From: Burhinus oedicnemus
Taxonomy: Eukaryota; Chordata; Aves; Charadriiformes; Burhinidae
Assembly (NCBI GenBank): GCA_008921705.1
Contig: VFFE01007878.1
Location: 467,193 to 531,192 of the forward strand
Reading direction: 5' to 3'
DNA length: 64,000 nucleotides
The translations under genes and the position numbers were made by a program. The notes under the pieces were generated by a model. That model searched no databases and was not told where the DNA came from. It saw only the letters and a list, made by a program, of their open reading frames with translations. This document shows, piece by piece, positions 37,351-50,133 of the stretch. Positions within the stretch are counted from its first letter, which is position 1. Every line of letters begins with the position of its first letter.

Positions 37351-40300
37351 TTGTAGGCAAGGAAACACTTTTTGGTAATATTGTTTGTTAGACTAAGCAA
37401 TAAAATTGGAGATAATAAAGAAAAATTATACTAGTTATTATAGTACAAATATCTTTACCTACAAATGATATAACTATAGTCAACAAAAAATTGCTATACT
37501 TTCCTGATTCTTCTTGTCTTTGAAGATTTAAGTGGTATGGTTGGGAATATTAATTAACAATTACTTACATACATTTAAGACATTCATTGCAAGCACAGTG
37601 ATAAAATTATCTAAGTTGAATGCTAGTTAATTAAATAATTAATGAAATCATATGTCCTGTGACATCAGTATCAATTTTTAACCTGCTTTAGTTGAAGTGA
37701 GCATAAAATTAGTTGCAGTAGGTTCATTAAATCCAGGCTGAATCTATATTTTATGTAATTTGTTTCAGAAAAGAAAGTATCTTAATACTGTATCATGCTT
37801 GTATATTATTCTGAATTCATAAAAGTCTAATAAAATATTACTCGTACACAGTTATGTTGGTATATGTTCATTATATATTTTTAGTTCCAGATCATCATTT
37901 TATCTAGGAAACAGAGCTTATGAAGTGATTTTTTTTGCCTAGATACTCTATTGAAAACCTTAATGAAATCAATTCTATTAACATCAGAAGTTCTGGGTTG
38001 TCCAGTAATTTTTCCTATTTTGAGAAAACTTGAAACAGACATTTCTTTATCATGACAATATATATTACATGCTAAGATATAAAGCAGTAGTCCTCACATA
38101 TACCAATGTGAATCTCAAGTAGGAATCATCTCTCCTTATCTAGAAAGACTGAAGTAGTCAGAACTGTGCCCCGCCCTCCCTCTTCATCTTGTATCCAGAG
38201 CTTAAAACTAGTGTTGAAAAAGTAATTGGTATCGAGCAGCTTGTAGGTTCCAACCAACTGGGATGTATGACATTAGTTCCAGGCATAAAGAGACCACAGT
38301 CTTTGAAAAATACATCCTTTTAGTAATCTTACGAATGCTATTGTTGGCAGATTTCAACAGCACCAAATTAAATAGCTGTGGCCTTTCTAATAGTGTCACT
38401 GTAGTCAAAAGGTTTTGAGGGAATATGGGATAATTTGATCAATGAAAAGGTCAAAGAAGAGGTGTGTTGGGAGAAACCTTTAAGGGTTTTTTTTAATATC
38501 ACTTGAATGGAAATTAACACATAATTTGAGAGATTGACTTGAGTGGTATGAGTACTATGAAGTTAAATATGCTATAATTGCTTCTTACTGATGTAATTTT
38601 GATTTATTATATGCATTAAGGAGATTTTCTTGTTCTTTTGTTCTTTATATTCTTTTTGTACCACTAATACAGGAAACAGAAGTAGACGTAGTTCAAAATT
38701 TGACTGAAAGCATTATTGGCAAATGCTCCATTTTTGACTTGTCACTGAATTAATAAATTGGAAAATTGGACAGTGAAACCATGTTTCTTAAAGTCCTTCT
38801 TAACATACAGTAGCTACTGAATTGGCTGTTCTTTGCTAGAGCTAATCTGTAATTCAGGATAAGATTATGTCTGGAATTACTAAATCAGCACGATCCAGAA
38901 GAAGCTCAGTGAGAATATAGTAAATTTGTTAAATATTCCATTTTATTTAGGAAGTGAAGGATTGAAGTAGAGAAAAATAGATGCTTAAATAAGATGTTTA
39001 AATTGAAGATTCTTTGTGTTGCTTGCCTTAAAAAGATCTTTTTATGGTTTCACAGAAGTAACATTGATGTTCAGATCTTCTAGTTGCAGTGTGACTAGTA
39101 ATTTTCAGTAATTTCATTTTGTAGGTACCATTCCCCATATTTGAGTGCACTGTTGCAACTGAAGAAGTGTATACGTATATAAGTTAGAGAGTGAGGGGTC
39201 ACTGTGGTAGGCATGTTTGGAAGATGGATGAATCAGGCCAGTTTCAAACTTCAGAGCACCCCTTTGCTGACTGATGTTCATTAGCAATACAATTTGTGTT
39301 AATGGTTAGCTCTTACTCATTATCAATCATTAGCACTAAGTATTCAAACAGATGGTCCTCAATGATCATATCCCACATTAGCTGTGCGTGTACAGCCCCA
39401 CGGAGCGTATGCTGTGTCACTAGTGCTGGTGGCGGTGGCCTGAGCTGGTCTCAGTCACTGAGGGCGAGGGGCCAGGCTCCAACCCTCTTTGACAAGGGGA
39501 GCTGAAGCCAAAGGGCAACCTTTTTCTTTCCCATTTTTCAACACTCATCATTGTTGTTTTATGCTGTTCACCTCCTCTTCAAAAGAAAAGGGAGAGGTTT
39601 TAATCTGCTCCAGGCAGTTCATCTCATCTTATTTTTGGGACTGGGACCTGTTCTGGCTCCATCACACACATTTCCTACCTGTTATACATCTTTCGTTGCA
39701 GGTTTTACTGCTTACGTATGTTTCCATATTCCCTGTTTTGCAATGACACCACAAGTCTTCATCTGACTGTGTGTACTTACATGTTGTTGATATAAATTTG
39801 GTCAGCTATATTAGAAAATGTACATATGTTGTTACTGGTTGTCCATTAGCAATGCTACAAAATACATACTGTCATTAGTTGTTATTTTACTGTGCTTGTG
39901 TTGGGATTCAAGTCAAGCAAATATTAATAACAACCTTTGTAGTTTACTTTCACCTTATAGATGCAGCAAACTTCTCTTTTGGCTATGCATACTGAGATTT
40001 TTTTTCTTGGAACTGGGGCTAAAAGTAATAGAGGGGGGAATTTTCTGGTTCTGCTGAATGAGGTTCCCAAGGTACTCAACAGGAATCCACAGAAATGGGA
40101 CTTAATTAAAATTATGTATCCAGAGAATGGGTTTTGGGGTAGTTGGCTGAAAATCTGGAATAAACAAAGGTGTTTTAATTTGTCTTTTCAAAGATATCAC
40201 AGTGCAGTGTCAAACTTCCCATGCCTATCTCCCCTTGAGTATAGTTTACATGAGCTTATCTTCTGGGAAGGAAAATAATCATGGGCTTGGACAAATTAGA

Positions 40301-43300
40301 AGAGCTGGTGACATCTGGGCTCGCCTTCAGCTATTCAAGTCTCTAAGTGTAGGGGGTTGGCATTAAATTATTTCCTGCTTTTCTTTGTGATATTCACTGT
40401 ATGTTTCAGTTGAGTTATCTAACACTTTTTATTTCCATGAAACAGATTTTAGACTATTGACACCTTATTTATAAGCGGGAAGGGTTTTGGGGTTTTTGTT
40501 TGGTTGTTTTTTTTAAACAAAAAGCAGGCACTGGATCCGAGTTGGGATTTTCAGCCATGAAATCAAGTTTTCTCAGAGGTTGCCTTATTCTTTGAAGATT
40601 CATATTCTTAGAATAAAAATGTACAATCTTGATCTTTTTCCACATTCTTTCTTATGTTCATAATTCAACAAAAAATGGAAATAATTTAAAATTGCCAGTA
40701 GGAAAATGAGCATAAAATTTCATTGTAGCATGAGAATACATTTCTTTATAAGGAAACAGGAGATTTACAATTATCAAGTTGTTCCTAAGGAAGGATAAAT
40801 GCATTTTATATAACAAATTGGCATGGGAAATAATGTGGTATCGGTTCTCATCTAAGTGCAGAACTCACCAATTCCCTTCTGGGCTTGAACAAATATTACA
40901 TGAGTGAGGGCTCTTGTAAAATGTTATGTTTTGAAATAGATTTCATTAAGGGTTTCTAGTGATAATTTATTTCTTCCTTTATGCCTATGTGTCTTCTCAT
41001 ACTAATAATGGATAGCTTATTTGCATATAAATAGATTTCAGTATTTGCTGAAGCAGAGACCTAATATGTTTCTCTTTTTTCCATGGACATTGTTAAATAA
41101 GATAGAATATTGCAGTGATCAGCAGTCATGAATTGTAATAATTTTCTTGGTCAAAACTCTTTAGAGTGCATCAACTGCATCAACTGTGACATTTTTGTGA
41201 AGACCTCGGAATTTATGTATCAGTTACCATATCAAACACATGAAACATCTTTTGCTTCTATAAAAGTCTTTTCATGCTATCTCAGAAATATTTACTGATA
41301 GATATCAAAACTAATAGCTCTTTGGGGATACCTGTTCTTAATTAGTACTTTGATGTGTTTTCTTGCCATTTCTAATCTAGTAGTATGTGAACATTTTTAT
41401 AATGCAAGCGTCACACTGCAAATGAATATAATTTAGTTGTCTTTTGTATTTATGGATTATAACAATCTCATGGTTCTAACCACTTGCCTTTAAATCAGAG
41501 ATATGCATTGAACAGAAACTTTTCATGGTATCTTTCTGATATAATGCAAAATAAATTAATTTTAGTTATAATCTATTAAGGATATGTGAAACCAGATCTC
41601 ACTCTTAAAACTGTCTTCTATTTACTAAAAATAATAGTCAAATAAGATTTGATTAAATCAGTTTATGAACTCTAAAACCCCCTCTCAAAATATACAAGGC
41701 TGTATTCCAGATCCAGATGTGTCTTCTTGAAAGATGAATGGAAAAAACCTATTCTGTACCACTGTATTACCCCAGACCTATGTATGAAAGTAAACTCCAG
41801 GCTTATACTTCATATGTCACTAGTTATTCAGTAGCTGTTATTTCAAATATGCTGCCTCTAAACCAAGTTCCAGCTGTATGGTTCTTTAAAAGACTCTGGG
41901 AGAAAGAAAAACTGAGTGCCTCAACAAATTTAATTAATGTTTCTTGTACACTAACTGTCTGAATAAGCAAATATCTTAATTTTTTGTATACATCTACCTG
42001 ATATAAAGAAAAATGAGTGCGACTGTGCTTCTCTATGTGTGCGTGTACGTACGTGACTTAACCGCAAATGTGCTTTTTCTGGAGAGTTTTAATGTGTGTG
42101 ATTGTAAGTTATTTTTACCAGCAGAGGTCACTCAGGGTAAAGTGAACAATTGCTTTAATCTTTAAGGAAGACATGAGCTTCATGATGTGCTGTGAGATGC
42201 ACGCTGAAAAGCCCACATCTTCAAACGCACACAAGCAACCTACACTTGCAATTCCTTTCCTTCACAGCTTTGTTACTGCATGTACTGAGAGTAAAAGATG
42301 AAACATATTAAAAACTTGTAGGCTCACACTGATGCATAACAGGAAGTAGTCAGCAAAACGTTCGGCTGTAAGGATACTAATTTTTTACTATGCTTTATAA
42401 AACAACACAATAAATATGTAATGTTTATTTCATATATTACTTTAACACAAAGAGGTAGCTTTCTATGTGTTCACTTAATATCTTGAACAAAGTCTCATCC
42501 ATCACCATCAGTTAACACTTATTCTTTTAAAAGGCCAGTAAATAGTGATGATTACTTGGGATTTGTGATATTACATACTTTTTTTCCCTCTGCATGATAA
42601 CTTTGTAAATGGTGTTCTCTTAGCAGATTTCCTTGTTACATATATTTAATTGTATCTAACACTTTTAGTTACAAAATACATTTTAAAATAGATTTTATTC
42701 CTATCAATGCTGTTTCAAGGCAGCTTTTTGAGAAGAGGAGGATCTATTCCTGTGTAACACGAATACAGTGAGTTGTGCAGCTTAACTATATCATGTAGCC
42801 TGCTGTGACAAAAGACTACATTGCAGAATCTTTTTTTGTATGATAATGATGCGTAAGCAAAAAATGCACATCATGGTGTCAGAGCTCAGAGACTGACCAA
42901 TATTTGTGAACAGAAATAGTTGAAAGGTGATAAAAGTAGAAACTGATGTTGCAGTTGCACTCACTTCTCTAAATAGAACTTCCTTTAAAGCCACCATCAA
43001 AATCAAAATAAGAATGAAGAGTCAAAATTATAATCTACTGCAGTTGTCATGAATGAAATTGTTTTAAATATGACATGTTTTTCCTGGATACCAAATGGAA
43101 AACATGTCCAGTTGGTGGTCCACCCACAAAAGGCCAGTTATCACTTATTTGAAGAAAATACATAGGGTTTTTAATGTAACTGCATGACTGGTTAGAGGAT
43201 CATGTAAGTCATTCTGAAAGGGTTTGTCAAACCATTTGACATCAGAATATTATACAGTACCTAGGTGAAATATAGGAAAATAAATTATTTCAGTGTTATT

Positions 43301-45254
43301 AATGTTTTTTTTGTTTGTGTGTTCTTTTTTCTCTAAATCCATAAGCCTGAAGGTTAGGGTCTATGTGATTTTTTTGAGACATTCACAGGAGTCCACAGAT
43401 TTAAAGCTCGTACACAAATGAGTTGAAAAATGAAATAAGGAAGATGTAAGGAATAAACCTAGTAAGATTTTATCTATATGTATATCTTGTGGTTTTCTAT
43501 ACTTTGCATCTTTACGTGCTCTAAAAGAACTTCTGAATGCCAAAAGAACTATCTGACCTTAGAGGTACCTCCTATTTAATTTAAGCTTTTAGCATAAGTC
43601 ATAAGATAACTGGTGAAGAGCTTACTACTGGTGAGTACTTTTCTTTGTCCTATTGCCTTTTTTGCTTGGATGTCTTGGTCACGTAGTTCAAAATTCCTGA
43701 AGTTGCAAGCAGTAGTGAAGAATAAAATTTTAATAGTCACATAAGTAGATACTCGTACTCTGTATGTGATGAATGTATCTGATATTCAAAGAAACAGAAG
43801 TGGTGTAGTTCTCGAGCAATTCTGTGGGAAATGTTGGATTTCAGTCCTTTTTAAAACAAAACCAATACAAACATGTGCCTATATCTTGTATAATACCAAC
43901 AGTTTAGACGCTCTAGAGAAAAGTTAAAAGGAAAGGATCATGTTCTGAGAAGGTTTTGGGCTGGGGATATATTCATACATATGATACTGCAGTTACTGAT
44001 AAACTTGTATCTTTGCATTTTTAAGCAGATGATAGTAAGAATTTTTCCATTGTTACTATGGAAACTACCCACTGAATGGTACAATAACTTCTTCACTTTC
44101 TATATTGTAAGAGTGTTTTATCCTTTCTCCAGTAAAGTTGTTGGTGAGTGAATAATATGAATCAGAAACATGCAAATAATTTACATTAAAAATACAAAAT
44201 CCTAATGCCCTTGATCAGATTAGCCCCATAAAATTATTTTGATTCATATATATGTACAGATCAAATGTATCCAACTACAGTTCCACGCACTGAAAGAAGC
44301 TATACAATGCGTTTACATGCTCCGGGCACTAAAATTAAAACAGAAAAGTGCTTTATTTTCTTTAAATGTTTTCCACCAGAGATTCAAGAGCCTCTTAGGT
44401 TCATAAGTCTCTGCTTTTGATTCCCCTCCCTTTTCTCTCTCTGTATATGGATCCACTATAATGGCACCCCAAACAGTGTTCCAGTGCTTAAGTAGTCAAT
44501 GGGCTTAATTGGTTTATAGAAATTGTACTGTGATTTAGTGGATATTGCCTTTTGGCCTCTGGAATTTTTCTTCCACTGCTTGCAAAATTGTGCTGTGTGG
44601 AAAAATGATCTTGCTGCTATGTTTCTAGAAAACAGGGTATGAAACCTCTTGCCTACTGCTCTTCAGAAGCCTACACCATAAAAATGTATTTTTATATCTA
44701 CATTTCCCCACTATTTGTATCTGCATTCATCTGGTGTTTAGCATGCCTCTCCTATGCATTAATAATTACAACATAACTGGAGTAACCAGAGCCTATAAAT
44801 GTATTTACTTTCACAACCCAAACAGAGAATGGTAAAAGATGAGCTTTGCAGCATGCTTGGAGGAGTGACTAGTTGAGGCTCTAGACAAAGACTGTTCTTT
44901 CAGCAGCTTGCTCTTATTACATGCCTCGGATCTTCTTAACCTAGGGTATTAGCTCATAAGCTATGAAAGGATCCCCTAGATACACATATAAAACTTTAAC
45001 CTTGAAATGAGAAAGCCTACTGGTATAGTCACAAATTACAGAATTATCCTTTGTAAAACACAGCAGCCCATTTACTGCCTTCAGCCTCTCAATAGCAGAA
45101 AATCTTACAAAAATTTCATCTTGATGTGATGAACATGGGAATAATTGTTGTTAAGTCCTTGTCCAAATGTGAAAAGAAAACATTCATTCATTTTTTCAGG
45201 GATGGGTAAATAAAAGTTCCCCTGCCTTCATCTTTTGCCTGAGCATCTCATAAT

Positions 45255-45395
45255 CTTACAGAACCAAAGATTGGGACTGAAATGGTGCAGGAGGGGAAGG
45301 GACCTTCTTGGCTGGTGTGTTGCGGCCTGCATCCAACCCCCATCTCACAAGGAGGGACTTGAGCAGCAATAGCCAGAACAGTGTCACTGACAGGA
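45255..45395 (-). mobile_element. Probable degraded CR1 LINE 3' end
   Basis: The plus strand contains GGGAAGGGACCTT, then GCATCCAACCCCCATCTCAC, then GGGACTTGAGCAG and AGCCAGAACAGTGTC, in the order of the reverse complement of an avian CR1 3' region. There is an apparent extra 20 bp or so between the first two blocks. No diagnostic protein motif survives. The 69-codon minus-strand frame across it is not a gene. Confidence 0.45.
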
Positions 45396-47560
45396 AAGAA
45401 TGAGGAGAAGCTAGAATAGAAGACAACATTGCTATATATGAGTCATTAAAGAACAGATTTATCACACATAGTGCAGCGGGAAATTTCTTACTGAATTACA
45501 CATTGGAAAAGATATAGGCTATAAGTACAGACTAAGGCAACTGCTGAGGAGAGAGAGTCTGCCTAAATTCCTAATGTCTACTTGAGTGAAGACTTTGCCA
45601 CTTATGGTCTGTATAGTTGTGATTTTTTCAAAATAGAGAAATAGCCTTAAATGAAACAGAGCCTTCAGTGTCTTTGCTGTATTGTCTTTTTTCCATGTAG
45701 ACAACTGCCGTGAACTGACTGAACTGACTCTTCTACCTGTCTGACTTCATCACACACGGCTGAGACCAATTAAAAACACCTGTAGGTGTAAAAGCAGCTG
45801 TGTTACAGTGATGGTTTTCTTGAATGAGGGGAATGAAGGTAACAGTCTTTTGTCTAACAAGGTTGTAGTTCAAATAAAACATCTTAAAATTGCCAAAGTG
45901 AGGGGTCCTTCCATAGTCTAGCAGCACTGAGTTTGTTCAGCTATGTGGGCTCTCACTTATTTGAGAAACAGAGAAAAAAACCTACTGTCAGTGGCTTGGT
46001 AAGCAGAGTGATGTGGGAGCATGAATCCTAATAATTCCATTTACAGCTCCAAATTGAACTTGGAGCCTGCTATGTTATTTTCTGAACTGTTATTCAATCA
46101 ATTCATTTCAGTAATGTTTTTTGAACAAATTGTCTACCTAGTTGAAGGGATTAATGCAGCCTCAACTGCATCCTAACCAAAAGGCTTCAGGTTTAATTAT
46201 TTAAAATTATTTGAGTGTTTTGTTTTTCTTGTAGGACAAAATGTGGAAATTCTTTTTTTTTTGGTAAAGATTTTAGAGTTGTTTCATATTCATTTTCCTT
46301 GAAACATTCAGCAGTTTCTCCTGTAACACTTTGACGGTTTATAGCCCTGAAACAATTAATGTAATTTCCTTATTGTAAACATAAATCAGAGCACATAAGT
46401 CCAGTAAAGTCTGGTACAGTCTCTTCTGTATCTGTATGCAATATTTTACTTTGTGTATTTCTTCACATTTTATTAAAATATAGATTAGTTAGTAATAAGT
46501 CTTTGTTATTTTGTGTTCTTCTGTTTTTATCCGATACCTCACTGACAGAAGTATTGGAAGAATAATAAACCTCCTGCTTCTTAAATGGGAATATATTATC
46601 TCCATTATACATTCATTTTTTCATTTCTTGCTGCTGCATCAGAGTTCGGGTGAAGGAAGATCAGAATATATCAGAAACATAACTTTTCAAAACTCATCTA
46701 TGAAATTACACTTTATTGTATGTCCTCCAATATAACTTTTTATGCCTCACCATTCACTCACAGTAGATTTTTCTAGGTTATATAAAATGTTGTAAAAGTA
46801 GCTACCAGTAATGTAGAGGAACAAGTGAATAATATGTGGATAACAAATTCTTTTCTTGTCTCAAAGACAAATTCATGCTTCTGATGTAGTTTGGATTTCA
46901 AATCTCTTATTTGCAAAAACAATAATTCTCCAGACTCTTCTGACATAGTAGAATGCTCAGAGTGCGAAGCCAGAAGAATAGATTTTCATTTTAAATTACC
47001 CATTCCTCGTGTTCTCTGCTGGTTTTGCCCCGTAGCATTGGTTGACATTTCATAGAGAGTGAGCTACCATAGGGCTGGAAAGTATATAATTATAAGAATC
47101 ACCTGCTTTTTTGATTTTTCCCATTATATACCGATCAGAATGCAGACATATTTTTCATAGGTATTTAATTTCTAATGAGAAGTTTTTATTCTTCATTGAC
47201 CTATGATAAAAGTGTGGCATTTTTCTAAATAAAGGGAAGATACTTTCTACATAATTCAACTCAGAAGTTATGCTTGAGAGACTGTGCAGGTCTTTGACCT
47301 GTATTATGTGAGTGGCAGCATAAGTAATTGAGAATATATTCTTGGATAAAAACTGTATAGTACAGAAAATGCTTAATGTTTTAAAGCAGGTATAATATAG
47401 GAATAGGAAAAGATGACATCAAGCAGATTGTCAAATTATGTCATTTTTATTACTCAATACAGTGAGACTCATTTAAAATATAATAAAGTTAAGTCATTAA
47501 GTAATTCATTGTAATTGTTTTATAGTATTAAAAGTTATATACGTGCTTTGAGAAAGGTGG

Positions 47561-47605
47561 GGGGTCTTGTGGGGTTTTTTTGTGTTGTTTTTTTTTTTTC
47601 TTTTA
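47561..47605 (+). repeat. T/G low-complexity tract
   Basis: GGGGTCTTGTGGGG followed by T runs separated by GTG and G. Confidence 0.7.
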
Positions 47606-47893
47606 AGTAAGCTCACAGCAAATGCTAAGAGCAGAAAACTCGGTAGATATCAAACCACAGATGAACAATTTTCACAAATAGCTCACTAAAAATGTGTGTT
47701 CATGTTCTATGAACTTAAGCAGGTCTTAATCATAAGATGGTGTGTATTTTTCTTTCAGACTAGCCACGGTCTAGACACACAGTTCCTAATAAATGAGATT
47801 CTGATCCTGGTCTAATAGACTTCGTTGTTTGATTGAACCCTGTATGGAGTAATTTCCTGGACACTGTCTAGGAAAAATACTTGCTTATTTTTT

Positions 47894-47937
47894 ATCACAG
47901 CAGTGCTTGGGAGCCCTGATCAGGGCTCTGCTGTGAT
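47894..47937. repeat. Interrupted palindrome, 18 paired bases, one 8-nt bulge
   Basis: ATCACAGCAG (47894-47903) pairs with CTGCTGTGAT (47928-47937), and AGCCCTGA (47912-47919) pairs with TCAGGGCT (47920-47927). TGCTTGGG (47904-47911) is unpaired on the left side. The inner 16 bp form a perfect palindrome. Confidence 0.85.
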
Positions 47938-47985
47938 GGTTGCTGTACAAATACACAAGGTAAAGATCACTGAGAACACAAACAT
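47905..47985. mobile_element. Possible ancient interspersed repeat (type common in turtles and crocodilians)
   Basis: GGAGCCCTGATCAGGGC, then GTTGCTGTACAAATACAC, then an AGGTAAAGA-type stretch recall, in order, a short repeat very common in turtle and crocodilian genomes, where a GATCAGG step is followed by GCTGTACAAACACA. I cannot name the family with certainty. The copy would be short and strongly diverged, and the overlapping palindrome may simply derive from it. Confidence 0.4.
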
Positions 47986-50017
47986 TACACATCTGGGCTT
48001 GGGAAGAGATCAGAGAGTAAAAGGGAAAATACATCCACAGTGAAATTCCAGATTGATACTGGTAAAGTGAAACTTATAAAAGGATGATTTACCATCTAGT
48101 GATCCTTATGTAGCGATCTCCTACTTTTATGGTTACAATTAAATTAATCATGAAGCTCCTGTCCTCCATTAACTAGTCACTGTAAGAAAAAACACCCATT
48201 CCACAGTAAAGGTAGAAACAGTCACTTGGGAATGTAGCGTGAAGTGCCTTGCATTTATGCTAGGTAACGTAGTATTTGAATAGGAAAAGGAGCATATAAC
48301 TCAACATCTATCCAGGTGTAGTCATAAACTTATTTAATATTTTTTAGAAGCTGGAAGGCAACAGAGTACATGTAATAAACTAAGTATGAAAAGAAAAAGA
48401 ACCAGTGAAAAGGGCTGTTGTTTAGCTACCAGTAAGGAGAAGCTAAGATGTATTTTCATAACTCATGTTTTGAAGTGAATGTTATCGGTCTCATACATAG
48501 AATCAATAAAAACTTTGTTCTGAAAGCTTTTAGAGCTCAGTTTGGCATTTTTCTCCTTCTTTCCCTTTTCTGTTGGTCATACAAAGCTTGTAATGTCATT
48601 GCACTTTAGGTACACAAAGGTAGTATGAGCACCTAACTCCTATACCCTGCTTAGATATTCTCAATATAGATGGTTTAGAAAGAAAGTATTTTAGCTCAGT
48701 TCTGTGTTTAATTAATAAAGTCCATCCTGACTACTATTAAGAGCACATGATGCTCAACAGCTGAGTAAACAGATTTCGATCTTTCTGTACTGTAATAATG
48801 TTTTCTAAAATTTTTAAAAATTCTTATAAGAAAGCAGGAAGAGAAAAAATATTTAAGTTTGCTATCATGAAATATTTACTCAGTGTACCTTCCTGTTGCT
48901 TGACTACATTGTCAACAGCTCTGAGAATTCCAACAGAGTTTGGTTAGCTGGGTTTTGATTGACCATGTCTTTTTAATAGGCTTTTGGAAAACATATCTCC
49001 TCTATATGTTTTCAAATATTGATTTTTTTCTTCTTTTTTTAGGGGTGGTGGTGGCCGCTTTTTTTATATGTCTATATGCAGAATCAGAATTTTTCCCTAA
49101 TGGTATTGTAATAATAGAAAAAAACCACTGAAGTATGCACAGCTTTTTTGGAAAACATAGCAACAAAATCACAAATATAAGGAAAGTAAGGAAATCTTCC
49201 TTCTTTCAGGAGTGGTGCTTTCCAAATTCATCATAGGCACGTATTAATACAACAGTTATTTTCATATATTCATTGTGATACACTTACCAAGGCCTTCCAT
49301 AAGGTAATAAACCAGTATGATTAAGCAAGGAGAGCTTTAACTGAGGGTAAAACGGTGGAAAATCTAGACAACACTGGTCTAAGAAAGTTTAGATGAGGTT
49401 ACCGCAGACTGTCGCGCTCAGATGTGCTGTGCTGGATTATTCAACATGGGTGGAGCTGCAGTAGTGAGGAAAGCATCAATTTCCTTTTTGATGATGAAGA
49501 CACACACTGAAAACAAAACAAGTAACCTCAACATCTCAAACATATTAGTTCCCAGTGTGATTCTGCAAACTCATAATCCCTAATGTCCTGTGAAGATACC
49601 ACCTAGTTCTTACTGTTCTACTATTACCACATTTGGTCCCTTCTATTTTAGCTAATTTGTTGCCAGAAATGTCAGAGCCCCTACAGAATGAAGACTGGAC
49701 TAGCACTTCTCACCCAATACATCTTCTAAAACAAAGCTAAGCCATTTTGTTAGGGTGGTGTGAGTATGTCTATACTACACAATAGCCTCTTCCAGAAGAT
49801 TTAAATGCGTGATCTCTTTCTGATACTATTGCAAATATTATTTTTAAAAAGTTAAGTATCCTACTAATGTATTTTTCCCCAAAAGACAGTAAAAGGTGTA
49901 TCTATTTACAGAATTAGATGAAGAAATGTTTCAGACCTAAACCAAAACAAAACAACCTCCCCCAAAACAAAGCTATTAAATTAACAATTTCATTACTACT
50001 CCTCTCCAATTTTGTAG

Positions 50018-50133
50018 GTCTTGGGGTGTACAATCCTGTGATGAAGTCAGCTTCCCACATTCCTGCATCTGTTCCCAAAGCGGAGTGTTTTAAGGAACAA
50101 AAAGAGGCCACTGCTGGCCCTGGACCATACCAG
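50018..50133 (+). CDS. Internal exon of a sperm-tail PG-rich repeat (STPG/SHIPPO) protein, probably STPG2
   Basis: Seen: a pyrimidine-rich tract ending in TTTTGTAG precedes an open stretch that ends at CAG followed by GTTTGC, so both splice sites are plausible. The exon is 116 nt; it enters after the first base of a codon and leaves on a codon boundary. It has no stop in that frame and encodes 39 residues, starting GLGVYNPVMKSAS and ending ATAGPGPYQ. Known: STPG and ODF3-like proteins of cilia and sperm flagella carry repeats of the form PGPGxY followed by NP or similar, spaced about 30-40 residues. The two motifs here, GLGVYNP and AGPGPYQ, are 34 residues apart, as expected. Inference: no other exon of the series is visible in 64 kb, so the gene has very long introns, which favours STPG2 over STPG1 or STPG4. 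The opposite-strand open frame over the same bases is a shadow. An isolated pseudo-exon is the main alternative. Confidence 0.68.

Larger units (their letters stand above)
37351..50017. other. AT-rich non-coding stretch upstream of the STPG-like exon
   Basis: Probable intron. Besides the elements listed separately I see no exon that would splice in phase into the one at 50018, which needs a preceding exon ending after the first base of a codon. A 105-codon plus frame at 39961-40278 has no recognisable domain. A GC-richer patch with several CpGs lies near 39385-39500. A chance exon-like stretch at 49210-49303 is rejected below. Confidence 0.5.

Noticed and set aside
47759..47812. Strong acceptor followed by 17 open codons at 47759
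   Set aside because: No usable donor (CTG/GTCTAA) and the phase does not join the exon at 50018 without a stop.
49210..49303. Exon-like stretch with good acceptor (CTTCCTTCTTTCAG) and donor (AAG/GTAATA), 31 codons
   Set aside because: It ends on a codon boundary, but the STPG-like exon at 50018 needs a preceding exon ending after one base; read in the required phase, that exon would hit TGA. The peptide is also not PG-rich.
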